Below are positions 44,715-55,924 of a DNA stretch of 64,000 bases, one piece after another (the first letter of the stretch is position 1; each line of letters opens with the position of its first letter). The notes beneath the pieces were generated by a model. The model was given only the letters and a program-made list of their open reading frames with translations, was not told the origin of the DNA and searched no databases. A program made the position numbers and the translations under genes. This DNA comes from Diploptera punctata (taxonomy: Eukaryota; Arthropoda; Insecta; Blattodea; Blaberidae). The DNA is taken from assembly GCA_030220185.1 (NCBI GenBank), contig JASPKZ010001241.1, positions 1,162,501-1,226,500 on the forward strand, written 5' to 3'.

Positions 44715-45025
44715 ATAGTAGGCGTCGGCCTGTTCCGCTCTCAGAATGCTCCTTCCCGTCGTCTTCTAGGACGTCCCACATCTCTATAGCCTTGAGGTTT
44801 GTACAACAGTGATTGTTCTTTTTTAACCTAGAAGAGTCCATTCTTAAAATATGTTCATGCCATTTTTGTTTACAGTTTTGTATTTTTTCATTTAGATTAA
44901 AATTTTGTTTTCTTGCCTAATTGCTTCACTAGGAATGTGGTCTCTTAGAGTATATCCTGCAACGTATCTGAGGAAATTCATCTTTGATGCTTCTAGTAAT
45001 CTTCTATCTGATCCATATGACACAA
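44715..45025 (-). pseudogene. LINE C-terminal fragment
   Basis: Minus-strand translation: LLEASKMNFLRYVAGYTLRD, then stop-broken sequence to GRPRR-like GTSKTTG and a tail of gatgatgatta. Same region as the RRTACYTRWD part of the 3.5-kb LINE, but a different family. Confidence 0.65.
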
Positions 45026-45316
45026 TGGAACTGCCAGTAGCTTATAAAATTTTAGAATTTTTTTTTATTTTTTAATAAAGTCGTTAAGTTTCATAATGCC
45101 TACATGTTAGCAAGCTTTATTAAATAAACATGTTAGTATATGTAGGGAAATTAATTAATTAAAGGAAACAAGCCATGTATAGAAAATTAGAAAATTAATA
45201 ACGATCGTGACATCGCATTACTTTGTTTACGAAACACAAGGCATAACAAGATTACTTATTTCCACAATAAATGCAAAACGCGTTTGATTAATTTAAACTA
45301 AGTTAAGTTAATATCT

Positions 45317-46553
45317 TCTTCTTCTTCTTCTTCTTCTTTTTCCTCTCCAGGATTAGGTCAATGCGACCTGTTCCAGTCTCAAGTCCATCGTTTCCTTGGT
45401 CGTCCCAAATATCTTTTTCGTGTGATTTGTAGGTGTTGATCTTTTTGGGTAATCTTGTATTGTCCATTCTGTCTAAATGTTCTTTTTCCATTGGTATTTG
45501 TGCTCGTCTAGTTTATCGATTATTGAAAATATCTCCAGTTAATATCTTATTGGTTTATTGTGTAATCTCTCCATGCGTGTACATCCTTTTACGGATCTTA
45601 AAAAATTCATTTAAGTGGCTTGAATGTGTGAGATATCTTTTTTTTTTTTAAGTACCCAATATTCAGGTCCGTATAAAAGAACAGGAGCACAGATGATTTT
45701 ATAAAACCTGAGCTGAGTTTCACTTTCGCAGGGTTCATCGTATGGTGCCAGACATTATTTGATATCGGTTTTAATTTTATTATGTATATTCCAATCATAG
45801 CCATATGTTATATCTCAACCAAGATAAAGTGTGCTATCTGTTCTATTATATCATTATTGATTACTATTTTAGCTCTGACAGGAACGTTGCCCTGAAAAGC
45901 CATAATTTTAGTTTTTGAAGTTGAGACTTTGAGATTATAAGAGAGTCTTAATTGATTCAACATGTAAATGGCTCTTCGTAAATCATCCTCTGACTTCTAC
46001 GTAATTACCGGATCCATCCATAGTAATTCTGCCCAAAGGCAGGTCTTTCACTGCAATCATAGCATTTTCATGCTATGCTTGCAGCTTTACTAGGGAATTG
46101 TGCAGGTGTGGTAGCTTCCCGTTGCTTTCCACACAGGTGAAGGATGATGATGCTAGTGGTAAGGATGATAATGATAAGGATGATGGCCATATGATTTCGG
46201 GGACCGTTTGGGTCTTAAAGTTTTCCTGACATTTGTCTTACAGGTGAGGAAAAAGCAATTACCGGATAGTCTCCATATATTAAAATATTCATATACATTT
46301 ACTTATTAATTTGTATTCCTATGGGACTTAATGTTTTCCATTTTCATATAACCTCGTCAAAATATATATTAAACAATGTATGTGATAATGTACATCCTTG
46401 TTGAACTCCTTGATTTATTAAAATTTCTTCTCTGGAATAATTATCTAAATTAAGGGTAATTTTCGTGCCATTATGAAGACTTTTAATTCCTTCTGTAATT
46501 TGAGCCGGGTACCCTCTTGCCTTCATTATTTCCCACTATTATCTTCTTATCGT
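45317..46553 (-). pseudogene. LINE inserted in repeat X, 9-bp TSD, RT relic
   Basis: Flanked by ttaatatct at 45308-45316 and 46554-46562. Minus strand: RT block QGVQQGCTLSHTLFNIYFDE (46344-46526), then INILIYGDYPVI-like sequence where the FADD box has decayed. Next is a SINE-B insertion (46014-46256), then KTKIMAFQGNVPVRAKIV, and at 45491-45303 EHLDRMDNTRLPKK. The 3' tail is (AAG)n at 45312-45340. It is 5' truncated inside the RT and disabled by the SINE and by substitutions. Confidence 0.88.
46014..46256 (-). mobile_element. SINE-B, headless, nested in a LINE, 11-bp TSD
   Basis: Body only: the tRNA head is missing, as expected from 5' truncation during reverse transcription. Perfect TSD aattaccggat at 46003-46013 and 46257-46267. 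It lies within the RT relic of the 45317-46553 LINE, so it is the youngest of three nested layers. Confidence 0.92.
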
Positions 46554-46949
46554 TTAATATCTAATTTCAAGTCTTAGAGTATTGAATTTCTTCATACAGA
46601 TTGTTTCTAGCATGGACTGTTGTGATCTAGTGGAATAACGTCTGTTTCCTATGCAAGACGACACGTGTTCGATCCTGCTTTCATGCTTTCTCTCTTGTCC
46701 TTGTTTCAATTCATTTTTTTTAAATTGTTTGCTTTGTTTTATTTACAACATTTACCACACTACTTATTTACGCAAAATTATTTTTCCTTGAACGACACAC
46801 AACGAAATAGAACGGATGTTAGTTTCTCATGTAGTTGTGCACTTGTGAACCAAATAGCTGACCTCTGATCATAAGAAAATGTTTCGTTTTGAGATTTAAA
46901 ATTGTGTGCGTTATCAATTATTTCAAAAGCTGTATATGCTTAAAATTAC

Positions 46950-47496
46950 ATTTTAAGAAGTCGCAATTCTGCATAATGAAAACAAAATATCACACAGAAA
47001 TTGGGTAAACTAAGCGAATTCCTATACAAGTTGAATTTATAGCTGCATTTTTCTGATTTGCGGAATACAACTTTCTTCTGTCATTTAAATTGCATTCATA
47101 GTGTTACATTGCGGAAAAAGAGTGGTTGAGCGCTTTTTTAAATTCTGGTTTCATGTAAACTTGTAAGTGTAAGATTTAGGTGAATTTTAGAGAACACCTT
47201 CCTTATAGTATTTCAGTAGCAAATGCTCAGTTTCATTGCAAAATATTGGAAATTGTCACCGCTATACTGATTTTAAATAGCTTTATTCCGGTTCACAACT
47301 CCTCCTAATGTTGCAAATGTAATGTTTATCGAACGCAGCCGGACATTTTAAATAGAATACTATATGATGAGTTTTGCTCTGAAAAAATGAAATGCTACCG
47401 GCAATGCTTTTACATATATATATACATATACATTAATTTTTTTCAACCAATTTCAAGGATATTTCCGGTATATATTTGTGGGAAAATAGAGATATG

Positions 47497-47499
<3 letters not shown>
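46950..47499. other. Unassigned interval
   Basis: No recognised element. Short TA-rich runs near 47410-47430. Confidence 0.4.

Positions 47500-47529
<30 letters not shown>
47500..47529. repeat. (TA)n microsatellite
   Basis: About 15 TA units at the left edge of the 47.56-48.44 kb inverted-repeat composite. Confidence 0.9.
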
Positions 47530-47531
<2 letters not shown>

Positions 47532-47560
47532 GTTGCAGATTTTCGCGGGTATAAGTATGA

Positions 47561-48435
47561 ATATGTAAGTTTTCTTGGGTTTTCCGCGTCTTGGATTAAG
47601 GTTCGGCCTCTGGCCAATGATTCGGACGTTTCAGCATGATCCCACATGCCATTATTCTAAAATCCTTCACACATCATCGCCTAATTAATTATCACGCCGC
47701 TTCATCAGACTATCCGACACACATAATCTTGACACTCGATCCCATCAGCACATAGTCCTTTATATCCCTCCTCATCACACTGTATGTCATTCATTATTTT
47801 TTACGGTCTCACTTACCAAAACATGAATTCCCTTCCGACCTATGTCAGAGACTGTCAAACTATAACATCGTTCAAAAACAAATTAAAGAATTATTTAATA
47901 ACAAACTAACTTATACACCTCACTGATAGCTTTCTTTTAACAATTAATAAATTTAATTACTTATGAAAATAATATTAAATTAACAAATATTTTCTTTTGT
48001 TTGTTTTAAATATTGTACAAACGTAAAATTAGTTTTCTATATCCATTATTTTCTTTGTTTTTTATAAACATTAGACAGGGGCAATTTAATATATCTTGCT
48101 TGTATACACTTTATTATTAGTTTTAGTCTTAATTTTAACTAACATTAACTGGTTGCATTATAGATCGTAATATAATAGATATTATCTTTTGATCAAATTT
48201 GTATTTAGTATTTAATATTAGAGTTCATTGTGATTGTTATATTCTGATGTAATATATGTTTGCGCTGGTGAGTGGAAGAGAAGGCCACATGGCCTTAACT
48301 CCACCAGGCTGAATAAATAAAAATCTAAATTATTCATTCCTTGATAATGGCATATGGGATCATGCCAAAACGTCGGAATCATTGGACAGAGGCCGAACTT
48401 GAATCCAAGACGCGGAAAACCCGAGAAAACGTTCA

Positions 48436-48438
<3 letters not shown>
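47561..48438. mobile_element. Composite with ~95-bp inverted ends
   Basis: 47561-47655 and 48343-48438 are reverse complements with few differences (tgggttttccgcgtcttgga, ttcggcctctg, gcatgatccca). Between them lies a LINE 3' region. Both outer sides are (TA)n tracts (47500-47529 and 48436-48472). It could be a TIR element that captured a LINE end, or two opposed insertions of one repeat. Confidence 0.65.
47700..48325 (+). pseudogene. LINE C-terminal end and 3' UTR
   Basis: Plus-strand translation near 47795-47909 gives NSLPTYVRDCQTITSFKNKL then KNYLITN and a stop. This resembles the LP..(VI)+....(F)K.KLK end of CR1/L2-group LINEs. A ~400-bp UTR follows and ends with gaaggccacatggccttaac, tccaccaggctgaataaata, also typical for that group. 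Only the last ~40 codons remain. Confidence 0.7.

Positions 48439-48472
<34 letters not shown>
48436..48472. repeat. (TA)n microsatellite
   Basis: About 17 TA units at the right edge of the inverted-repeat composite. Confidence 0.9.
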
Positions 48473-48477
<5 letters not shown>

Positions 48478-48519
48478 TTAATTAATGAGAACGGTTTTTG
48501 GATTTCTTTTGTGGGCCTA

Positions 48520-49230
48520 CTGAGGAAACATAGTTAGCGAATTCCGATGATATTAAAAAAATCGCAAATCATCATCCACCCTTCTTAGTAGACACACAAA
48601 AAACAGCCATGAACAAATTGTGTGTATATGTATACATATACATAAAATACGTCAACGGTATAGAAACTACGATTTTCATTTTTTTCGGAATGAACTCGGC
48701 ATAAATAAATAAGAAAATTATCGTCGAGGTCGTTAAACTGTAAATTCGGACACTCAGGAAGGGAGGTTAACTTAAAGCGTATTACAAAAAAAACCTGCCC
48801 TTCAGCAATTTTAGATTTTTCGGAATAAAACTAGGTATGTGGTATGGAGATTATAGGAGAAAGATGGCATCCAAAAATAAGTAGAATCCTACCTTCAATG
48901 TGGGAGTTAACCTTACAACCTAGACTTTTGTTTGTTTTTTCTCAATAAAACTCACATTCAAGATTTTAATAAGAAGAGTAATATAGAGTTAGTTAATTAG
49001 GAAAATTGTTCATTAAGAGCTGGATTAATATGAAAACTGAAATTTTAGTGGAGTACTTTCTACAATTTCCCGGATGAAATGTTGTAGATGATATATCAGA
49101 TCTCATTATCAAAACGAATTAAATTATCAAAATTACTTAAACAAATAAAATCGGAACACAAATTCGACTTTCTGAGTAATTCACTTAGTTTTCGTATTTT
49201 ATGCGTGACGGGCTTCCTTGTGATTTAATT
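48520..49230. repeat. Repeat W, copy 2
   Basis: Diverged relative of 42980-43570 in the same orientation. Non-coding; no termini resolved. Confidence 0.55.
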
Positions 49231-49653
49231 TCTGTACACTCGGTAGCTCAAAGGAAGTTCTTGCGGCTTACAGTAACTCCAGCAAATATATGAATGAAAT
49301 TAAACATTGCGAAAGTGTTCTAAGTTTTGTCATATTTGCTTCTATAAAGAACCAATTACACATACATATCTAACGTATCATATATACAGTGGCGTTTCTT
49401 GTCGTTCTCCCCAATTCAAACTGGAATTCCCAGTGGAATAGGATATATATACAGGCTCTAAATGAATTATTCCGCATAAATTTAACTACGTATAGAGGGG
49501 TATTATATAAGAATTTTGAGATAATGAACTAATGGTTTACGAATAAAAATGTCCAAGATATGATTCAATTTGTAAAATGGTTGGCACGCCACTGATTATT
49601 TCAAATTAAAATAAAAATAATATGATACAGAGACTGTAACTTGTAACAACAAT

Positions 49654-49735
49654 GCACCTTTAGCTCAGAGGTTATAGCAGTCTAATACCGACGCAAATGT
49701 AAGATTTATGCTTCACGTTCGAAACCCCCTACAGT
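49654..49735 (+). other. tRNA-like segment
   Basis: CTTTAGCTCAGAGGTTATAG (box A) and ACGTTCGAAACCCCC (box B) about 50 bp apart. Possibly a SINE head inserted in the transposon. Confidence 0.5.
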
Positions 49736-50119
49736 ACGTGTACAATTTTTTTGTTCTTCCTTTATTAAATACGTACTGTAAATTAGTTAGGCCTACGTGC
49801 GTAGATTTACTTCTGGTTTAATTGTGTATTAATTATTTTACAGAATACGGTAACGGAATCTCGGCGCAGTACAAGAGTTAAAAAACTATCTATGTACGTA
49901 TTGTACAGACAATTGTTTGGAAGTTTGAAATAATAATAATAATAATACGTTTACTGTAGAGAGCAATAGGTTTCGCAAATAAAATGTGTAATTGTACTGT
50001 ACAGTACTTACGTACTTAGATAAATGGTAGTGCAGTGATTAATAACATGAAGAGGTACAGTGTATGTACACATGACATACATAATGTTATTGGGAAATAA
50101 AAGCAATGCATTTGAGTAA

Positions 50120-51190
50120 ACTAGAACAAAAAGTAAAGCAGCTGCAGACTCATTAAAGAAATTGTTCAAATTGGGGACTTCCATTCTCACAACACAGATG
50201 ACATCGGAGGCGAAAGGATTCTCGAACACCCTTCAAGATACCAGGTGTCTCACGGATCATCTCACATGCTGCGATTATGCGTGCAACTAACAGTTCATCT
50301 GTTTCAACAGGGGTCGCATACACCAGTGTTTTCAGATGTCCCCGCAAAAAATAAGCGAGGTGCCGCACTACAGTTGGACTACCTCTTCCTATCCAACGGC
50401 TACAATATACTCCATCCAAATGATTTCGCACATTTCGGCAGAAAAGGGAGGAGCTCCATCGTGCTGAAACCACATACTAATCCTAATGTGTAGAGGAACT
50501 TCTTCTAGTAATGTAGGTAGGACGTGCTCTAAAAAGTCTTATAAATGACATCATTTAATCTCTCGGGAAGACGGTAGGGCCAAATTATGTGGTCAGAAAT
50601 TATGCCTACCTATACGTTCACCGAAAATCTCTGCTGGTGACGCCTCTGGAAAATGGCATGAGGATTTTCATAATCCCACACATGACTGTTATTCGAGTTC
50701 AGAACCAGCCTCCCTATTAAATACTGCTTCATCAGTGAATAATACAGAGGAAGTGCGGTGGCTGCAGGAAAACTCAGTTACAAAATTGGGCCCGTTGAGT
50801 GAAGTCCAGTGGCTGTAAGACATATACTTTTTGCAGATGAAAGGGGTAGAGCTGGTCTTCATGCAGGACTTCAAATGCACTTTGATGGTTCGTACGCATT
50901 ATACGTCCGATAGCACGAGTACTAGTATAAGGTTCCTCTTTCACCCTATGAAGAACATTTTCTACAAAATCAACAGTGCGGCGCGTAGGTATTGCACCGA
51001 CGTCTTCTCTGTTTACCTTCAACATCCCATGCTCCCGCAAACTCATATCAACTGACTCGAAGGTTTTCGGTGAGGATGGCGTCTATCCGGATACAGCTCC
51101 GCGTACATGGCAGCAGGTATTACACCATTACCTTGTGCTTAAATCAGATGCATATCGGCTAGTTCAGCATAACTGTTAAGATGTTCCATG
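50120..51190 (-). pseudogene. Tc1/mariner-type transposase relic
   Basis: Minus-strand pieces in order: YAELADMHLI and AAMYAELYPDRRHPH (N-terminal DNA-binding part, ~51180-51060), SLREHGMLKVNREDVGAIPT and YTSTRAIGRIMRTNH, then LFTDEAVFNREAG (first catalytic D). WFQHDGAPP (second D) lies near 50450. RWIGRGSPTVV and LKTLVYATPVETDELLVARI form the C-terminal part. The third-D SPDL box is lost. At least four frameshifts and several stops. Same broad group as the 34-kb transposase, but a different family. Confidence 0.85.
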
Positions 51191-51395
51191 ATGCTTTCTT
51201 GTAGAGATGTTAATGTAATCAATAGAAGAATAAGAATTTTGTGCATTCCCATACTTAACAAATTTCAGTGTAAACATATCACAGTATACACGCAGTGAAC
51301 AATAGGAGAATAGGAATATTTCGCAAGCACATACTAAACAAATTTGAGTGCCAACATATCATAGCGAAGAAAGAACGAAAGAAAGAAGAAAAAAA

Positions 51396-51463
51396 GTCGC
51401 CTGCCGTTTTTTGAACCATCAGTGTTCGAATCATAAATCCATCACTTTGACCATTAAGCCACA
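51396..51463 (-). other. Weak tRNA-like segment
   Basis: Minus strand TGGCTTAATGGTCAAAG and GATGGTTCAAAAAACGG resemble boxes A and B. No clear arms. Confidence 0.35.
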
Positions 51464-51849
51464 AGTTAACAACACAGATTCTGCGTGTTTCACTCTGTAC
51501 TAAGGCTCACGTTGTACCGATTCTACTAACCAGGGTGCTGTGGCGTGCAATCATCTACTCAGATCAAAATTTTAAAGAATTTTAAACCCAATATTTCACA
51601 AACGTTGTTGATGAATTATTAGCAATCAAAATCTCGGAATTAATACTAAGATATGAAGCTATTCTAGTATAATTTTCTCTCCTAGTATGCTCTCCTGTTG
51701 ATTTATCTGTATCAAATGTTGTTTAGTTTGATTCCCTATAACTCGCCCATTTTCCCTCGTAGACCATCAGTTCATTATGTCAAAATGCTTATATAATACC
51801 CCTCTATACGTAGTTAAATTTATGCGGTATAATTCATTTACACCCTATA

Positions 51850-52332
51850 TGTATATCCCAATGATGCTTTCGGTAATATCGTTCTTGTATTAAAAGCCGC
51901 CCTGAGTGAAGGAACCAGTCGAAGCTTAAATAGTCGATCTGTAGGCCTACGTACAGGAATGCTGTTGTCATCATCATCAGCATGAACAAATACGTTTTAG
52001 GCCATATGACCTGTGACGGTAAATCTAACGAAGAAGGTCTTGATCTTTTCATCGATGATTTGGTTCTTCCATGGTCCCTATGTCTAGTTGGAGTATATTG
52101 GGATGCCAATTTTGAGGTTAATCTTAGTTTCGTATCTGTCTTCAACTGTTTACCAAAATGTCTTCTTATTATCCTATTAATTTTAATGTATTCTTTTGTA
52201 ATTTTGAATCAGTAACTCATATGTTCTGAAAATATACTCACTAAGTATGAAAAATCAGACACTTATTCTATAATTTTTCCATCAATCTCAATTTTTAACC
52301 CTTGTATGTTTTTACACACGTTCTTAAATGTA
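51850..52332. other. Unassigned interval
   Basis: Overlapping frames on both strands (51834-52145 and 51982-52215) show no recognisable domain. Confidence 0.4.
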
Positions 52333-52502
52333 TTAAATATAAAATTGGTACCTGGTACGTCAGTCGTCCTGAACAAAATTTTAATTTTTAACCAGTTAAA
52401 ATACAGATGATGAGACTTTGTTTTTGAAAGGCCTCTATATTGGAACTATTTAATAATTTAGTTGAGGACGACTGACGTACCAGGTACCAATTTTATATTT
52501 AA
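52333..52502. repeat. Perfect 38-bp inverted repeat, 94-bp loop
   Basis: Arm 52333-52370 is the exact reverse complement of arm 52465-52502. Each arm includes the inner palindrome ggtacctggtacgtcagtcg. The 94-bp loop is AT-rich and non-coding. Could be a very small TIR element, a recent fold duplication, or a hairpin RNA source. Confidence 0.95.
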
Positions 52503-53280
52503 AATCTTATTACATAACCTTAACAGTGCTTTAATACGAATTTTAAAAGTGTTGATACGTTCTTAAATACATTGAAATTAATAAGGGCGTGCAAGTGTTC
52601 AGAACATGGGCAGTTTATAAAAATATGAAAAACAATGAGATATGTCCAAGTAATGTAAGTGTAATATCGGTGCACTCAACGAAAACGCTCACTAACAATA
52701 CTATAATAAGTTTTGAATGTCTGCGTAGGGGTGGTATCCGCCAAGCGTAACAGAACATCGGTCGACATACTCTTATCTTCTTAGACATTGTATATTATTG
52801 AATTAATTTTTACACTGATCACGTAATTAGGGTTTAGGCTTGACGAAACGGGGTTTTATATTGCCGATCGATGTTCCGATGGATGTTCGAAACCGTACCA
52901 AAAACACTACACAACTGACGGTTTTAAATTTACGACAATATGAAATTTAAGGCTGCTCCGTCCTCTATATCTGGGTTTTGAGTTCACATCCCAGTCACTC
53001 CTCGTAGGATACGTAATAAATGAATCAGAGACATAGTATACTTGTTTATTTTCCCAGCTGAAGCTACACTGCAAACAAATTTAGAACGGTTTTCTAAATA
53101 AATAATCGAAACTTGTTCTTAACTTATACACTCCATTAAGAGATGGCCTTGTGTTTACTATTAGTGATGCATTATTTGTCAGTATAATCCACACATATAT
53201 TACAGCAGTTCTTATTAATATATATTATTGTATTAGTAGTTGTTAATATTTCATTGGATACAACAGATGAGCTAAAATGT
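52503..53280. other. Unassigned interval
   Basis: Nothing recognised before the next LINE fragment. Confidence 0.4.
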
Positions 53281-53282
53281 AA

Positions 53283-53910
53283 TTAAAGAAGAATACGTAA
53301 TGTTAAAACTTTTAAATATTTAGGATCTATCTTAGATGAAAGTAACAACTCAACTACCGAAATTCAAAGAAGAATAACTGATGAAAGAAGAACCATTGGT
53401 ATGTTGAACTCAGTGCTTTGGAATATAAATATAATATACGGAACGAAGAAAATAATATTTCAATTTCTGTTACCAAGCATTTTATTATATGGTTCCGAAA
53501 CCAGGACAGTAAGTGGAAAACAAGCCAACAAGCTGTTAGCAGTAAAAATAGTTTTTTGGAGGGGATCCACAAGAATTTCAAGAAGGGATAAGGTCAGAAA
53601 CAGCACAATAAGGGAAATTATGCAAGTTTAAAAAAAAACATATTAGGAAAAATAGAAGAAAAACGTTTAAAATGGTATGTGCACCTCATAAGAATGGAAG
53701 AAGAGAGAATACCAAAGAAGGTCCTTAATTGGAAAGCTAATGGAAGAAGTGGAAGAGGCAGGCATTGAGAACGATGGATGGATGGAGTGAAGAGACGTAT
53801 GGAAGCCAGAGATTTGATGGAAGAAGATGCTTTAGACAGGAACCTCTGGCGACAAATTACTTTGGGTTGAAGGAGAAACACTGTAATGTGGAATATTCCT
53901 AAATAAAAAA
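53283..53910 (+). pseudogene. LINE C-terminal fragment, plus strand
   Basis: VKTFKYLGSILDESNNSTTE, then IQRRITDERRTIGMLNSVLW, LLPSILLYGSETRT, and KQANKLLAVKIVFWRGSTRI (53401-53631). A second frame has RRSGRGRH-like DNA and a LWRQITLG end near 53860. Frameshift after about 53631. A poly(A)-like end near 53905. Distinct family from LINE-S. Confidence 0.82.
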
Positions 53911-54740
53911 AAATATTCTAAGAATTTTAAACTCATACAAAAAGCTACTTAATAAAATTGCCTATAATAAACTAAATTTTACCCAATTAAAAATAATAAT
54001 ACATTTATTGTAGTAAAAACGGCAATAATACTGACAAGATAATGGAGCAACCAAAAATTATATTTTGTTAATAAAAAAATTACTACTTACTGTTGTTAAA
54101 TCACACAGCGAGTTTCATAAAAAGTATAAAATAATAAAGGATGGGATGATTATACATGCTATAATTGTAAAAATTATGTAAACATAGAATAGAATAAATT
54201 ACGTAGAGTAAAATCATAAATATGTGTTACGTATGCATCACCAGGGAAATTGAACAAGGCTTGAAAACGTGCATTTCAACACGAAATAGTAAAATGTAAT
54301 AATAATATACCTGCAGGACTAAAATTACTGTTTGCTGCTTATTTAAAAATACTTTTTTCTGTATTAAGTAAAACAGGTTCACCGAACTGAGAATGGAATA
54401 GCAGCATCTGAATTAGGGTTAGATATAAATACATTTATCTAAATTTACCAAATTATAGACATTAAAGTTTATTAAAATGTTACAAATAAAATCACATGAT
54501 AATCAATTAATGTTACTCCATTTTGTAACGTGCTTAACAATGATATGTTTGAATCAGTTTTCACTGTTAACTAAAGTAAGTAATAATGATGATGTAGTAC
54601 CGGTATTTAAGCCACTACCACAGTTTAACGAACCGTTTTTAAAATAAATAAGATCGACGGTGATAACTATATTTTTAAAAAATTATAATATAAAACAAGC
54701 CTTAGCATCCGAAAAGGCGCGACTGATCTATAAAACATTT
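53911..54740. other. Unassigned AT-rich interval
   Basis: No recognised element. Confidence 0.4.
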
Positions 54741-54744
54741 GACT

Positions 54745-55030
54745 TGCCGCCCTTATATCCACATGGTAATCGGAGGTGGACGATCATACAGCCAATATAC
54801 GGGTGATATTTGATCAGCATGTCGGGTCTCCAGGCGCTCTAGCTGGTTTCCTCAGGCTGGAACAGCTACTTATTGTAGCTTACCCAATTTCCTCAGGGTG
54901 GACGGCAGTTACTGGTCTCGTACTGTCCAAATTCCATGAAAGTTCTATCCACTATGGTGACTCGAACCACCGCATGTTCCGCTCACTCTCAATGTATTAT
55001 CGCTGAAAACACTTAGTTACGGCACGGAAC
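54745..55030 (-). mobile_element. SINE-A, old copy
   Basis: Minus strand: collinear with the SINE-A body (agctacttattgtagct, cagcatgtcg, ctggttcc). The tRNA head (54960-55030) is strongly changed: GGTTCGAGTCACCATA keeps box B, box A is poor. No TSD. Confidence 0.72.
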
Positions 55031-55040
55031 TGGAGTATCT

Positions 55041-55690
55041 AGTCATCATCATCGCTCCAGGGATTAGGCAATTGCCCGTTCCGACTTCATAATGCATCAG
55101 TCCAACGTGTTCTAGGTCTTCCAACATCACGTCTTCCTCGTGCTTGATAAATTCTTGCTAACAATGGATATCTCTCCTCACTTATTCAATCCATATAATC
55201 AATCCATTTCTGTCTGTAATTCGTGACCTTATCCAATAAAGGCTGTACTTTCAATTCTTCTCTTATATCCTCATTTCTTATTCTATCAAGTCTTGTACAT
55301 CCTTTTACTTGTCTCAGGAACCTCATCTCCACCGTCTGTATTGTATCCTTCTGTTTTTTTCACTGGAGCCCAAATTTCACATCCATACAATATTGTGGGA
55401 ACCGCCATAACATTATACATTTTTATCTTGGTTTCTTTTCTAATTTTATTTTTGAATGTTCTCTGTATTGTTCCACACACCGTCTGAAATTTATTTATTT
55501 TGGAGTCAATATCTCTTTCCATTGTAGCCAACATCACAGCCCAAATATTTGAAACTAGACACCTGTTCTATACTTTGATTTTCTAAAATAATTTTGGATC
55601 TCACTGGATCTCTTCCTCTGAAAGCCATGGTCTTCGTTTTCCTTACAGAAATCTTCAGATCATATAATATACATGGAGTATCTAGTAATA
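55041..55690 (-). pseudogene. LINE RT C-terminal fragment, minus strand
   Basis: Near 55650-55550: KTKTMAFRGRDPVRSKIILE and SFKYLGCDVGYNG. Frame 55537-55286: ERDIDSKINKFQTVCGTIQR and AVPTILYGCEIWAPVKKTEG. Near 55200-55050 the 3' end has LPIVSKNLSSTRKT-type broken sequence and a (GAT)n tail at 55041. It is closely related to the clade of the 3.5-kb and 45-kb LINEs. Confidence 0.82.
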
Positions 55691-55924
55691 CTGAAAATAG
55701 CTCATATTTATAAGAATCGTCAGTTTCATTTTGTATTGATAATGTTCAAGTTCTTAATGTAAATTTGGCGAGATTAAAAGCAAATAATGTATATTGATAG
55801 GAGATTAAACAAATACCCAAATCAATTAATTTGTAGGACAACAAACTGTATTTATCGTAAGTAATATCACGAGTGATTTCCAATTGATCGATAAATTCAC
55901 GAGTCACGAAGTGACTCCTGAATT

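Larger units (their letters stand above)
45150..46945 (+). repeat. Repeat X, copy split by a LINE
   Basis: The left part 45150-45316 and right part 46554-46945 match 12568-13160 in order. The tRNA-like block lies near 46620-46680. The interruption is the LINE at 45317-46553. Confidence 0.75.
49452..51847 (-). mobile_element. Tc1/mariner-type element, 2.4 kb, old
   Basis: The left end reads CAGGCTCTAAATGAATTATT and the right end, in reverse complement, TAGGGTGTAAATGAATTATA. Identity continues for ~95 bp (ccgcataaatttaactacgt, atagaggggtattatataag). TA flanks both ends (49450-49451 and 51848-51849). Inside is a broken transposase on the minus strand (50120-51190). The extra length against ~1.3 kb for a simple element comes from insertions or long sub-terminal regions, including tRNA-like pieces. 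Confidence 0.82.

Noticed and set aside
51834..52215. Overlapping frames on both strands as a gene
   Set aside because: No motif on either strand and no supporting structure.
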